Source: Palsa-744 sp036498265
GTDB taxonomy: Bacteria > Actinomycetota > Thermoleophilia > Solirubrobacterales > Solirubrobacteraceae
Assembly (NCBI GenBank): GCA_036498265.1
Contig: DASYFT010000008.1
Location: 1 to 53,225 of the forward strand
Direction of reading: 5' to 3'
DNA length: 53,225 nt
Every line of letters begins with the position of its first letter. Position 1 is the first letter of the stretch. Below are positions 1-7,135 of the stretch, piece by piece. The notes beneath the pieces are model-generated. The model was not told the origin of the DNA. It did not search any database and worked only from the letters and a program-made list of their open reading frames with translations. Made by a program: the position numbers and the translations under genes.

Positions 1-100
1 CCGGGCCAAGCGCCAGGCGCGCCACGCGTGAGATGCGGGTCTGCATGCGTCCAGACTGTAGCCGCAGCCGCAGTCGTCCCTGTCCGGTTGCGGGGCCGCG

Positions 101-811
101 CTAGCGCCCTTCGCGGCGCGGCGAGGAACGCCAGATCGCCCCGAGCAGCGTCGTCACCAGCAGCGCCACGATCGCGATCAGCAGGATGAAGCGCACCGGT
201 CGCTGGGCACTGAACACCGACAGGTAGCCGAGCGAGGGGAGCTTCGTCCTCTCGCGCCACACGGTGTTGCCGGAGAGGCTCGCACGCCACGCATCGGGGA
301 CGTTGTTGGCGTCTCCCTTGGTCTCGATGACCGTGCTGGCGCCCACCCGCTGGACGGCGAAGACGCGATGGACGACCGTCAGCCGGGGCTCGCCTGGCGG
401 GTGGAACGCGACGATCTGCCCCCGCTGGATCGCCGAGCGCGGCTCGGATGTGAGGACGGCGACGTCACCCGGTGCGAGCGTCGGGCGCATCGATCCGGTG
501 TCGATCACGGTGAACCGCCAGAGCCCGAGCGCCATCCCCGCGATCGCAGCGAAGATGAGGAGCACGACGGCGGACAGGAGCGCGAAGGACACGAGCCTCA
601 CGAGGCTCACGCGCGCGCGGGCCGGGGGTGGCTCGAGAGCGCCGTGGGGCGGCACGGGCGAAGGCACCGGATGCACGGCGGCAGGCGGCGGCGCCGCGGG
701 CGGAGGCAGCGCCGCCGGGGGAGGCAGAGGCGGCCGGGCGCGGGGACGCAGAGGCGGCCCGGATGGATGTCGCGGCTGCGGCGGCGGGAGGGTCGCGGGC
801 ACGGTGCGCAT
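101..811 (-). CDS. sipW: SipW-like (ER-type) signal peptidase I
   Basis: A 236-aa membrane signal peptidase expected to cleave SipW-class signal peptides outside the cytoplasmic membrane. The N-terminal 64 residues are almost pure Pro/Ala/Arg and probably cytosolic and disordered. A membrane segment lies at about 73-95, followed by the catalytic Ser107 in DTGSMRP. There is a VVHRV motif (His148) and a KGDANNVPD motif (Asp167, Asp173). A His rather than a Lys as second catalytic residue is what separates the SipW/ER type from the LepB type. A second membrane segment is at about 207-225. The ATG at 811 overlaps the stop of the upstream propeller gene (TGATG), implying translational coupling. 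The two upstream genes carry SipW-type signal peptides and are the likely substrates. The long Pro-rich N-terminus is unusual for the family; a later start is possible but no better candidate is seen. Confidence 0.85.
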   Translation of the reverse strand: MRTVPATLPPPQPRHPSGPPLRPRARPPLPPPAALPPPAAPPPAAVHPVPSPVPPHGALEPPPARARVSLVRLVSFALLSAVVLLIFAAIAGMALGLWRFTVIDTGSMRPTLAPGDVAVLTSEPRSAIQRGQIVAFHPPGEPRLTVVHRVFAVQRVGASTVIETKGDANNVPDAWRASLSGNTVWRERTKLPSLGYLSVFSAQRPVRFILLIAIVALLVTTLLGAIWRSSPRREGR

Positions 812-2451
812 CACTGCCAGCCTCCCTGGTTCCATCCGAGCGCGTAGCCGGCGGACGCGGTCTGCGCGCTGACCCAGCCGCCATGCGTGGCCTGCAGCTT
901 GTAGTAGTAGGTCGAGGCGGTCGCGAGCACGGCGGCGGGCGCTTTGCCGACAGTAGCTTCGGCCAGTGTCGAGGAGACGGTGTTGGTCGATGTCGCGATC
1001 ACCGACACGCTGGGCGCGCCGGCGTTGGCAACATAGACACGGGCGCTGTCGGGGGTGCAGGACATTCCCGTCGGGTCTCCCGTCGCCCCGACCGCGGGAT
1101 GGGCGGACAGCGCGTCGCCTGCGACGGTGATCACGTCGACGAGGTTGTGAGCGCGGTCGTGGACGTAGAGCTGGCACCCGTTGGGGGTGATGGCGAGGGC
1201 GTTGGGCGTTGACGTCGACGATTCGAACAAAGCGATGGTGCTCGTCACGGTGTCGGTCGCGGTCGCGACGTCCTCTACGCCATGGCCCGTGAAGCTCGCC
1301 ACGTAGAGCCTGGAGCCGTCGGGCGTCACGGCGAGGATGTTCGGGTCGCCGCCGGCGGCGACGTTGGCGTCGGCCATGCTGCCGACGGTGATCGTGCTCG
1401 TCACCGTGTTGCTCGCCGTCGCGATGTCCGCGATCTTGGAGTTGCCCTGATCGGCGACGTACACGTGAGCCGAGTTGGGCGTCACCGCAAGCGCGATCGG
1501 TTTGCCGGTTTCACCGGTGCCGATCGTGACGGTCGATTTGACCGTGTTGGACGCCGTGCTGATCGCCGACACGGTGTGCCCCGCGTAGTTGGCGACATAC
1601 GCCGATTCGCCGTTGGGCGTGACGACGATCGCGCCGGGATCGCCCTGGGCTCCGACGGCGATGCCGGTGCCGCGCGCCGCCGTGGCGATCGTGATCGGGT
1701 AGACGAGTTTGTTGGCCCCGTCGACCACGTAGGCGGTCAGGCCGTTCGGCGTGATCGCCACGGCATCCGGCCGCGATTTGACGCCCGCGACTTCCGGGAT
1801 CGCGACGGTCGAGGCGACCGTTTTGGAGGACACCGTGATGATCTGCACCTGGTGGGAGACGCCCTCCGCAACCACCACCTTGGTGCCGTCGGGGGTGACG
1901 GCCATGCCGTTCGGCTCGCTGCCGAGGATGCCTGTCGTGATCGACGTCCCCGCGTTGGTCGAGCTGTTGATCGAGTGGACTGTTTTCGCGGCTTCGCCGC
2001 TGTTTCCGACGTAGACCTGTGGCGTTTCGGCGCCGGTGGGGTTGACGTCGGTGAAGCTCGTCGCGACCCCGGTCGTGCCCACGGAGGAGTAGCTGCCGGC
2101 GGAGCTGGTCGAGCGCAGCGCGGTGTAGCCGTTGACCAGGGGGTTCCCGTTGGCGTCACGTTCCGCGGACGCGCTCCAGGCGAGCGACACGTTCGTCTTT
2201 TCGCTGCCGCCAGCACACCCGCCGTTGGCCGTCGTGAGCCCACTGGGCGCCGCGAGTTGCGCCGCCGCGAGCGCAGCGGGGCCGGCGGTCAACGCGCTGG
2301 TGAAGCTCGCCAGCGACGTGCTCAAGGGCGAGAGGCCTATGCACGCGGCCGTGGCAACCGCCACGGTGACGAGCTTGCAGCCGGCGCGAAGACGCGGGCG
2401 CGGGGCCCGGCATCTGCCGGACGCCCCGCGCGCCTGCGTCGAATGTGACAT
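811..2451 (-). CDS. SipW-class secreted YVTN beta-propeller inserted in an Fn3-like domain
   Basis: A 546-aa predicted secreted protein. The N-terminus is basic, then hydrophobic (about 27-50), ending in a LASFTSALTAG segment that matches the SipW-cognate signal class. Residues 68-137 look like the first strands of a fibronectin type III domain (APSGLTT, WSAS, YTALRST, FTDV). About 144-505 holds seven repeats of the type TPDGxxxYVA/TPNGxxxYVA, a YncE/YVTN seven-bladed propeller. The last 35 residues (TYYYKLQATHGGW) look like the missing C-terminal strands of the Fn3 fold. Such propellers bind partners at the cell surface; the ligand is unknown. The gene lies 19 bp after the TasA-like gene and overlaps sipW, so the three form one operon. 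No SD is visible before the ATG; a small hairpin is there instead. Confidence 0.8.
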   Translation of the reverse strand: MSHSTQARGASGRCRAPRPRLRAGCKLVTVAVATAACIGLSPLSTSLASFTSALTAGPAALAAAQLAAPSGLTTANGGCAGGSEKTNVSLAWSASAERDANGNPLVNGYTALRSTSSAGSYSSVGTTGVATSFTDVNPTGAETPQVYVGNSGEAAKTVHSINSSTNAGTSITTGILGSEPNGMAVTPDGTKVVVAEGVSHQVQIITVSSKTVASTVAIPEVAGVKSRPDAVAITPNGLTAYVVDGANKLVYPITIATAARGTGIAVGAQGDPGAIVVTPNGESAYVANYAGHTVSAISTASNTVKSTVTIGTGETGKPIALAVTPNSAHVYVADQGNSKIADIATASNTVTSTITVGSMADANVAAGGDPNILAVTPDGSRLYVASFTGHGVEDVATATDTVTSTIALFESSTSTPNALAITPNGCQLYVHDRAHNLVDVITVAGDALSAHPAVGATGDPTGMSCTPDSARVYVANAGAPSVSVIATSTNTVSSTLAEATVGKAPAAVLATASTYYYKLQATHGGWVSAQTASAGYALGWNQGGWQ

Positions 2452-2454
2452 CGC

Positions 2455-2472
2455 AACGGGAGGTCGCCCGTT
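2455..2472 (-). promoter_or_regulatory. intercistronic hairpin at the tasA-like stop codon
   Basis: A perfect 6-bp inverted repeat (AACGGG / CCCGTT, 6-nt loop) overlaps the TAA stop of the TasA-like gene and ends just before the ATG of the propeller gene. It may slow decay or lower downstream translation, giving more of the structural protein than of the propeller and peptidase. There is no U-run, so it is not a full terminator. Confidence 0.35.
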
Positions 2473-3211
2473 ATTGAGCGGTCCCGTTCCGCTGCGTCGC
2501 CTGGAAGGTGTAGGTCAGCGTCGACGCACAGCCCTGCAGGTCCTCGGTCGAGGACGTGCCGCCGGAGGTCCCGGAGCAGGCCGCCACTTTGCCCAGATCG
2601 CCCGGCGCGGCGGCCGGCAGCGTGATCGTGAACACGAGGAAGTCTTTACCGCCCGCGTTCAGCGAGTTCAGCGGCGAGAGCACTCCCGCGGCGCTCTCGA
2701 GGCCGCTCACCGACGCGCTCGCGGCACCGTTGATTTTCACCGCTGTGGCACCCGGCGTGCAGGTGTATTCGAACGCCGGCGGCGGAGATCCGACGACCGT
2801 CCGTTTCCACGCTTCCGAGCACGCCTGGACGCTGACCTGGAGCCCGTTGGTGGGGTCTGTGTCGAGCAGCGACGTCGGCGAAGCGGAGAACTTCAGCGTG
2901 ATTTCTTTGTTGGCGATGGTCCCGCCGGTGTCGTTGAGATCCGCCTCGCGGGCGATGGTGTCCCCGGCGGCGATGTTCGTCGCGCCTGTGGCCGCGTCGT
3001 TCGTCGGTCCGACGGCCAGTTTGACGGAGCCCGACGTGATCGCCTGGGGGCCCGCCGTGACGCTCGCCGTGAACGTGGCGAACGCGCCGCCGATCAGCGC
3101 GCCCACGGCGGCGAGCAGCAGCACGATCGACAGTGCGATCCGCCGGTAGTCCTTCGAGCGCGCACCAGAGCGCGCAGTCGCAGCAAAGCCACTGTTCACG
3201 ATGACCCCCAT
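2471..3211 (-). CDS. TasA/camelysin-like secreted protein with SipW-type signal
   Basis: A 246-aa protein of the TasA/CalY (camelysin, M73) type. The basic N-terminus is followed by a hydrophobic run (about 25-45) and the ATFTASVTAG segment typical of SipW substrates. The mature part is rich in Thr, Ser, Ala and Gly, with the GSVKLAVG strand near the new N-terminus and a DTGGTIANKEITLKFSAS stretch as in TasA-family beta sandwiches. In Bacillus, TasA forms the main biofilm fibre after SipW processing. Here the same role is inferred from the signal class and operon, not shown. It contains four cysteines (in QACSEAW, EYTCTP, AACSGT and QGCAST), possibly two disulfides. The ATG at 3211 has a poor SD; a GTG at 3199 sits behind GGGGGT and could be the true start. 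Confidence 0.75.
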   Translation of the reverse strand: MGVIVNSGFAATARSGARSKDYRRIALSIVLLLAAVGALIGGAFATFTASVTAGPQAITSGSVKLAVGPTNDAATGATNIAAGDTIAREADLNDTGGTIANKEITLKFSASPTSLLDTDPTNGLQVSVQACSEAWKRTVVGSPPPAFEYTCTPGATAVKINGAASASVSGLESAAGVLSPLNSLNAGGKDFLVFTITLPAAAPGDLGKVAACSGTSGGTSSTEDLQGCASTLTYTFQATQRNGTAQ

Positions 3212-3311
3212 CTAGAGTCCGATTTGGATCGGCAACCGACGGCTCCGGGGGTCATCTCTCAGACCTGGACGGAAGCGCCGAACCGACTTCTGTAATCCTG
3301 CTTTCTCGCCC

Positions 3312-3339
3312 TATCGGCAGCGGCGGGCGGAAACCTTTA
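3312..3339 (-). promoter_or_regulatory. possible sigma-28 (FliA/WhiG)-type promoter for the TasA-like operon
   Basis: On the minus strand, TAAAGGTTT is followed 12 nt later by GCCGATAG. The FliA/SigD/WhiG consensus is TAAAGTTT, 11 nt, GCCGATAA, so both half-elements are close and the spacing is one base long when GTTT is used as anchor. It would give a leader of roughly 90-100 nt before the TasA-like start. I found no other good promoter in 3212-3421. Confidence 0.4.
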
Positions 3340-3421
3340 GCCCAATTGTGGGATGGGCCGTCTGGTCCGTTTAGGGGAGGCGCCGTCTAGGCCATCTGGA
3401 GGAGGCGTTCCGGGCGTCGGG

Positions 3422-4897
3422 CTATCCCCCATCGACCGCCAGCGCGACGTACTTCGTCTCGAGGTACTCGCCGATCCCCTCGAAGCCGCCCTCGCGTCCG
3501 AAGCCGGAGTGCTTGACGCCGCCGAAGGGTGCTGCGGGGTTGGACACGACGCCCTGGTTGAGGCCGACCATTCCCGATTCGATGCCCTCGCTGACGCGAA
3601 TCGCGCGGGCCAGGTCGCGCGTGTAGACGTAGGAGACGAGCCCGTACTCCGTGCGGTTCGCCGCCTCGAGCGCCTGCTCCTCGGATGAGAAGGTGGCGAT
3701 CGGCGCGACCGGTCCGAAGATCTCCTCGCGCAGCAGGCGCGCCTCCTCGGGCACGTCCACGAGCACGGTCGGCTCGTAGAAGTAGCCCGGCGCGTCCAGC
3801 CGTTTGCCGCCGATGAGCGCGCGGGCGCCCCGCGAGACCGCGTCGGCGACGAGCTCTTCGACCTTGCCGCGCTGGTTGTCGTCGATCAGCGGGCCCACGT
3901 CCACATCCGGCTCGGTGCCGCGCCCGACCTTCATGGCCCCCATGCGCTGCGCGAGCCGCTGCGCGAACTGCGCCGCCACGGACTCGTGAACGTGGAAGCG
4001 GTTGGCTGCCGTGCACGCCTCGCCGACGTTGCGCATCTTCGCGATCACGGCGCCCTCGACGGCGGCGTCCAGGTCCGCGTCGTCGAAGACGATGAACGGC
4101 GCGTTTCCGCCGAGCTCCATCGAGACCCGCAGGATCTGCTCCGCCGACTGTTCGATCAGCCGGCGGCCCACCTCGGTGGAGCCCGTGAAGGACAGCTTCC
4201 GCGTCCGAGGGTCCTTGAGCAGCGGCTCGATCACCGCGCCGGAGTGCCGCGAGGTGATCACGTTGAGGACGCCGTTGGGAAGGCCCGCCTCCTCGAGGAT
4301 CCGGGCAAGGGCCAGCATCGACAGGGGGGTCTGCTGGGCCGGCTTGACGACCATCGTGCACCCGGCCGCCACGGCCGGTGCGATCTTCCGCGTGCCCATC
4401 GCCGTGGGGAAGTTCCAGGGGGTCACGAACACACAGGGGCCGACGGGCTGGCGCATCGTCAGGATGCGCCCCTTGCCGGTGGTGTTGATCATGTAGCGAC
4501 CATGGATCCGGGACGCTTCCTCGGAGAACCACCTGAAGAACTCCGCCGCGTAGGCGATCTCGGCGCGCGACTCGGGTAGCGCCTTACCCATCTCGAGCGT
4601 CATCAGCAGCGCCAGGTCCTCGGTCTGCGCGACGATCGCCTCGTAGGCGCGGCGGAGGATCTCACCGCGGTCGCGCGGGGCGGTCGCGGCCCAGTCGGCC
4701 TGGCTCTCGGCCGCCGACGCGAGGGCCGCCATCGCATCCTCGACCCGGGCGTCTGCCACCTCCACCAGCGGCTCCGTCGTCGCCGGGTCCTCGACCGGGA
4801 ACGTCTCGCCGGAGGCCGCGGCCCGCCAGCGCCCACCGATGTAGAGCTGCCGAGGTACCGCCTCGAGAACGGCCCGCTCGCGGTCGGTGCCAGTCAT
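3422..4897 (-). CDS. gabD: NAD(P)-dependent succinate-semialdehyde dehydrogenase family protein
   Basis: A 491-aa aldehyde dehydrogenase, full length for the family. It oxidises an aldehyde, most likely succinate semialdehyde, to the acid in the cytosol. Key residues are present: the oxyanion Asn162 in TPWNFP, the general base Glu261 in ELGGNAPF, and the nucleophile Cys295 in GEACTAANR. The C-terminal PFGGVKHSGFGREGG is typical of the GabD/SSADH branch. It is transcribed divergently from the SpoIID-domain gene and stands alone, so the substrate is not fixed by neighbours; related semialdehyde substrates are possible. No SD is visible before the ATG. Compare the degenerate homologue at 20251-21858. 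Confidence 0.85.
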   Translation of the reverse strand: MTGTDRERAVLEAVPRQLYIGGRWRAAASGETFPVEDPATTEPLVEVADARVEDAMAALASAAESQADWAATAPRDRGEILRRAYEAIVAQTEDLALLMTLEMGKALPESRAEIAYAAEFFRWFSEEASRIHGRYMINTTGKGRILTMRQPVGPCVFVTPWNFPTAMGTRKIAPAVAAGCTMVVKPAQQTPLSMLALARILEEAGLPNGVLNVITSRHSGAVIEPLLKDPRTRKLSFTGSTEVGRRLIEQSAEQILRVSMELGGNAPFIVFDDADLDAAVEGAVIAKMRNVGEACTAANRFHVHESVAAQFAQRLAQRMGAMKVGRGTEPDVDVGPLIDDNQRGKVEELVADAVSRGARALIGGKRLDAPGYFYEPTVLVDVPEEARLLREEIFGPVAPIATFSSEEQALEAANRTEYGLVSYVYTRDLARAIRVSEGIESGMVGLNQGVVSNPAAPFGGVKHSGFGREGGFEGIGEYLETKYVALAVDGG

Positions 4898-5011
4898 CGT
4901 GCAGCGCTCACACGGCGTGGGCGGGGGCCCGACCGGGTACTCATGGGCGTCATGGCACGGCCCCTCCCGGGGCGCGACCGCAGCGGTTCGAGTGTGTTCT
5001 TCAGAGCACCG

Positions 5012-6088
5012 ATGCGGGGCACCTCCTCAACCTATCATCGGCCCCGAGCCGCTCCGGAGCGGCTCCGGGGCTGCGGACGGCGCCTCCTGTCCGCGCTCGC
5101 CGCACTGTGGCTCCTCCCGGCGGCGGCGGGCGCCTCGACGCTGGTCGTGCAGGGGGCCGGTGACGGTCACGGCGTGGGGATGAGCCAGGTCGGCGCCCTC
5201 GGCTACGCGCGCCATGGCTGGAGCTACCAGGCGATCCTCGCGCACTACTACACGGGAACGACGCTCGGCCTCGAGACGCCGCATGCGGTGGTGCGGGTCC
5301 TCGTCGGCTCCAGCGTCGTGCGCGTCCCGCTCGAGCGCTACGTCCGTGGCGTGGTCTCGGCGGAGATGCCGGCGAGCTGGCCGCTGGCGGCGCTGGAGGC
5401 CCAGGCGATCGCCAGCCGCACCTACGCCGTCACGGCACACGCCGGGGGCTCCCGGTTCGACGTCTACTCCGACACCCGGTCCCAGGTCTACAGGGGCGTG
5501 GCGGCGGAAACGGCGCAGACCAACGCCGCCGTCGCAGCGACCAGCGGGCAGATCGTCCTCTACGCCGGCCGGCCCGCGACGACGTACTTCTTCGCCAGCT
5601 CCGGCGGGATGACCGAGAACATCGAGAGCGCGTTCCTCGGCTCCACGCCGCAGCCCTGGCTTCGCGGTGTCCCGGACCCCTTCGACAGCGGTCCGTCCTC
5701 GAGCTGGTCGACGAGCATCAGCTTCGGCTCGGCGGCCACACGACTGCGGGGACTCCTCAAGGGGGCCTTCCGCGGCATCGAGGTGCTCACCCGGGGAGTC
5801 TCGCCGAGGATCGTCTCCGCCCAGGTACTAGGATCGCGTGGCGCCAGCCCGGTCAGCGGACCCGAACTGGCGGCCCGGCTGGGGCTTGTGAGCACGTGGG
5901 CGTTCTTCAGCGTGAAGAGCGGCACGCACGTCAGGCGTGAGCCCGACCGAAGCGGCCGCGGCGGAGCGCCGGCGCCCACGGCCGGTGGCGCTCCCCCACC
6001 GGCTGCCCCGGTGGGACGCCCGGGCGGAGCACCGGCGCCGGGCGCGCCGGTCACGGCGGCCAGGACCGGCGGCGCGGCCGCCGGATAG
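5012..6088 (+). CDS. secreted SpoIID/LytB-domain protein
   Basis: About 358 aa from the chosen ATG. After a basic start comes a hydrophobic signal segment (LLSALAALWLLPAAAGA), then the SpoIID/LytB domain: GHGVGMSQVGALGYARHG, LERYVRGVVSAEMPASWPL and ALEAQAIASRTYA are diagnostic, as is FFASSGGMTENIES. SpoIID is a lytic transglycosylase acting on stripped peptidoglycan in endospore formers. In non-sporulating actinobacteria such proteins are taken to act on cell-wall glycan. The last 55 residues are low-complexity Gly/Pro/Ala/Arg and probably disordered. The start is uncertain: an in-frame ATG at 4943 gives a longer N-terminus, and a 20-bp palindrome lies between 5012 and the signal peptide. Confidence 0.8.
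   Translation: MRGTSSTYHRPRAAPERLRGCGRRLLSALAALWLLPAAAGASTLVVQGAGDGHGVGMSQVGALGYARHGWSYQAILAHYYTGTTLGLETPHAVVRVLVGSSVVRVPLERYVRGVVSAEMPASWPLAALEAQAIASRTYAVTAHAGGSRFDVYSDTRSQVYRGVAAETAQTNAAVAATSGQIVLYAGRPATTYFFASSGGMTENIESAFLGSTPQPWLRGVPDPFDSGPSSSWSTSISFGSAATRLRGLLKGAFRGIEVLTRGVSPRIVSAQVLGSRGASPVSGPELAARLGLVSTWAFFSVKSGTHVRREPDRSGRGGAPAPTAGGAPPPAAPVGRPGGAPAPGAPVTAARTGGAAAG
5046..5065. repeat. 20-bp perfect palindrome near the SpoIID-domain start
   Basis: GAGCCGCTCC followed directly by its reverse complement, with flanking CCCC and GGGG that extend the pairing past one mismatch. It falls inside the predicted N-terminal coding part, just before the signal peptide, so it is either a coding-region hairpin or a leader/operator element if translation starts later. 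Confidence 0.6.
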
Positions 6089-6153
6089 AGGCGCCCGCCG
6101 CAATCGCCCGCCGCGTCGGCCGCCGCCCACCCCCGGTCGCCGCCATCGCCCGT

Positions 6154-6181
6154 CGCCCGCCGCCCGCCGCCCGCCGCCCGC
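6154..6181 (+). repeat. four tandem copies of a 7-mer (CGCCCGC)
   Basis: Four perfect copies of CGCCCGC, preceded by degenerate copies, lie in the 114-bp gap before the exonuclease gene. They end 8 bp before a -10-like TAACCT, exactly where a -35 box would sit. Copy number may vary by slippage. Confidence 0.8.
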
Positions 6182-6189
6182 CGGGCGCA

Positions 6190-6195
6190 TAACCT
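6190..6195 (+). promoter_or_regulatory. -10 element for a probable leaderless mRNA
   Basis: TAACCT ends 7 nt before the ATG at 6203, placing the transcription start at or next to the start codon. No SD and no TTGAC-like -35 are seen; the heptamer repeat occupies the -35 region. Confidence 0.4.
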
Positions 6196-6202
6196 GGCCG
6201 GG

Positions 6203-7120
6203 ATGCCGCCCGCGCTCCTGATCGCAGATGTCCCCTGGCTGCTCTACCGCTCTTTCTTCGCGCTGCCGAAATCGATCGCGGACCCGGAGGGACGTCCGGT
6301 GAACGCGCTGCTGGGGACGGTCAACGCGATCCTGTCCGTCGTCGACGCGCGGGTGGCGGCCAAGCGGCCCCGCGGCGTCGTGGCATGCATGGGTGCCGAG
6401 CAGGCCGACTACCGCGTGAAGCTGTATCCGGCTTACCACGCGCACCGGGACCCGATGCCGCCGGAGCTGGCGGCGCAATGGGAGCGGGCACCCGAGCTGC
6501 TCGAGAGCCTCGGCTGGAATTTCACCGCGAGCGGGGACCTCGAGGCAGACGACGTGATGTTCTCGTTCGCACGCACCGAGGAGGAGGGGGGCGGGCGGGC
6601 TCTGCTGATGACCGGCGACCGCGATCTCTTCGGGGCGGTCACCGAGCGGGTGGCGGTGGCGGAGCTGCGAAAGGGCGCGGTCGAGTCCGAGATCGGCCCC
6701 GAGCAGGTGCGCGAGCGCTACGGAGTGGCGCCAGCTCAGGTTCCCGACTTCATCGCCTTGCGCGGCGACCCGTCTGACGGGCTGCCTGGAGCGCCCGGCA
6801 TCGGCGCGAAGACCGCCGCCGAGCTGCTCCGCGATCACGGGTCGCTGGAGGGCGTCCTCTTTGCCGCCGGAGTGACGACCGGACCGGGCGCGGGTGGCGC
6901 TGCGGTGCGCGCGACGAGCGTCATGCGCCCACGGATCGCCGCCGCCCTGCGCGAGCACGCGGACGAGCTGCTGCGCTTCAAGCAGATCGCCACGCTGCAG
7001 CGCGTGGAGGTGAGGCGACCCGAGGACCGCGACACCGACTTCGCAGGCGGTGCGCGAGTGGCAGGTGCCATGGGGATGCGGCGCCTCTCCGAGCGCCTCG
7101 AGAGGCTCTCGCCGGGCTGA
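6203..7120 (+). CDS. stand-alone 5'-3' exonuclease / flap endonuclease
   Basis: A 305-aa protein equivalent to the N-terminal 5' nuclease domain of DNA polymerase I, without a polymerase. It should remove RNA primers and flaps in replication and repair. Visible features are the N-terminal LIADVPWLLYRSFFALP, the arch region KLYPAYHAHR, the metal-binding acidic cluster GDLEADDVMF, TGDRDLFGAV, and the helix-hairpin-helix segment FIALRGDPSDGLPGAPGIGAKTA. The metal-binding residues match the catalytic type, unlike E. coli Xni which lacks several. It is flanked by unrelated genes and convergent with ychF. Confidence 0.85.
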   Translation: MPPALLIADVPWLLYRSFFALPKSIADPEGRPVNALLGTVNAILSVVDARVAAKRPRGVVACMGAEQADYRVKLYPAYHAHRDPMPPELAAQWERAPELLESLGWNFTASGDLEADDVMFSFARTEEEGGGRALLMTGDRDLFGAVTERVAVAELRKGAVESEIGPEQVRERYGVAPAQVPDFIALRGDPSDGLPGAPGIGAKTAAELLRDHGSLEGVLFAAGVTTGPGAGGAAVRATSVMRPRIAAALREHADELLRFKQIATLQRVEVRRPEDRDTDFAGGARVAGAMGMRRLSERLERLSPG

Positions 7121-7135
7121 GCGCCGGCACGCCGG

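Noticed and set aside
1282..2448. Long plus-strand open frame opposite the propeller gene
   Set aside because: It is Arg/Gly/Asp-rich without any domain and mirrors the repeats on the minus strand; a GC-rich shadow frame.
3212..3311. Riboswitch (for example c-di-GMP) in the leader of the TasA-like gene
   Set aside because: None of the conserved bases of the c-di-GMP classes could be found in the leader.
4975..5010. GGTTCGAG-like sequence as a possible tRNA T-loop
   Set aside because: No acceptor, D or anticodon stems can be paired around it.
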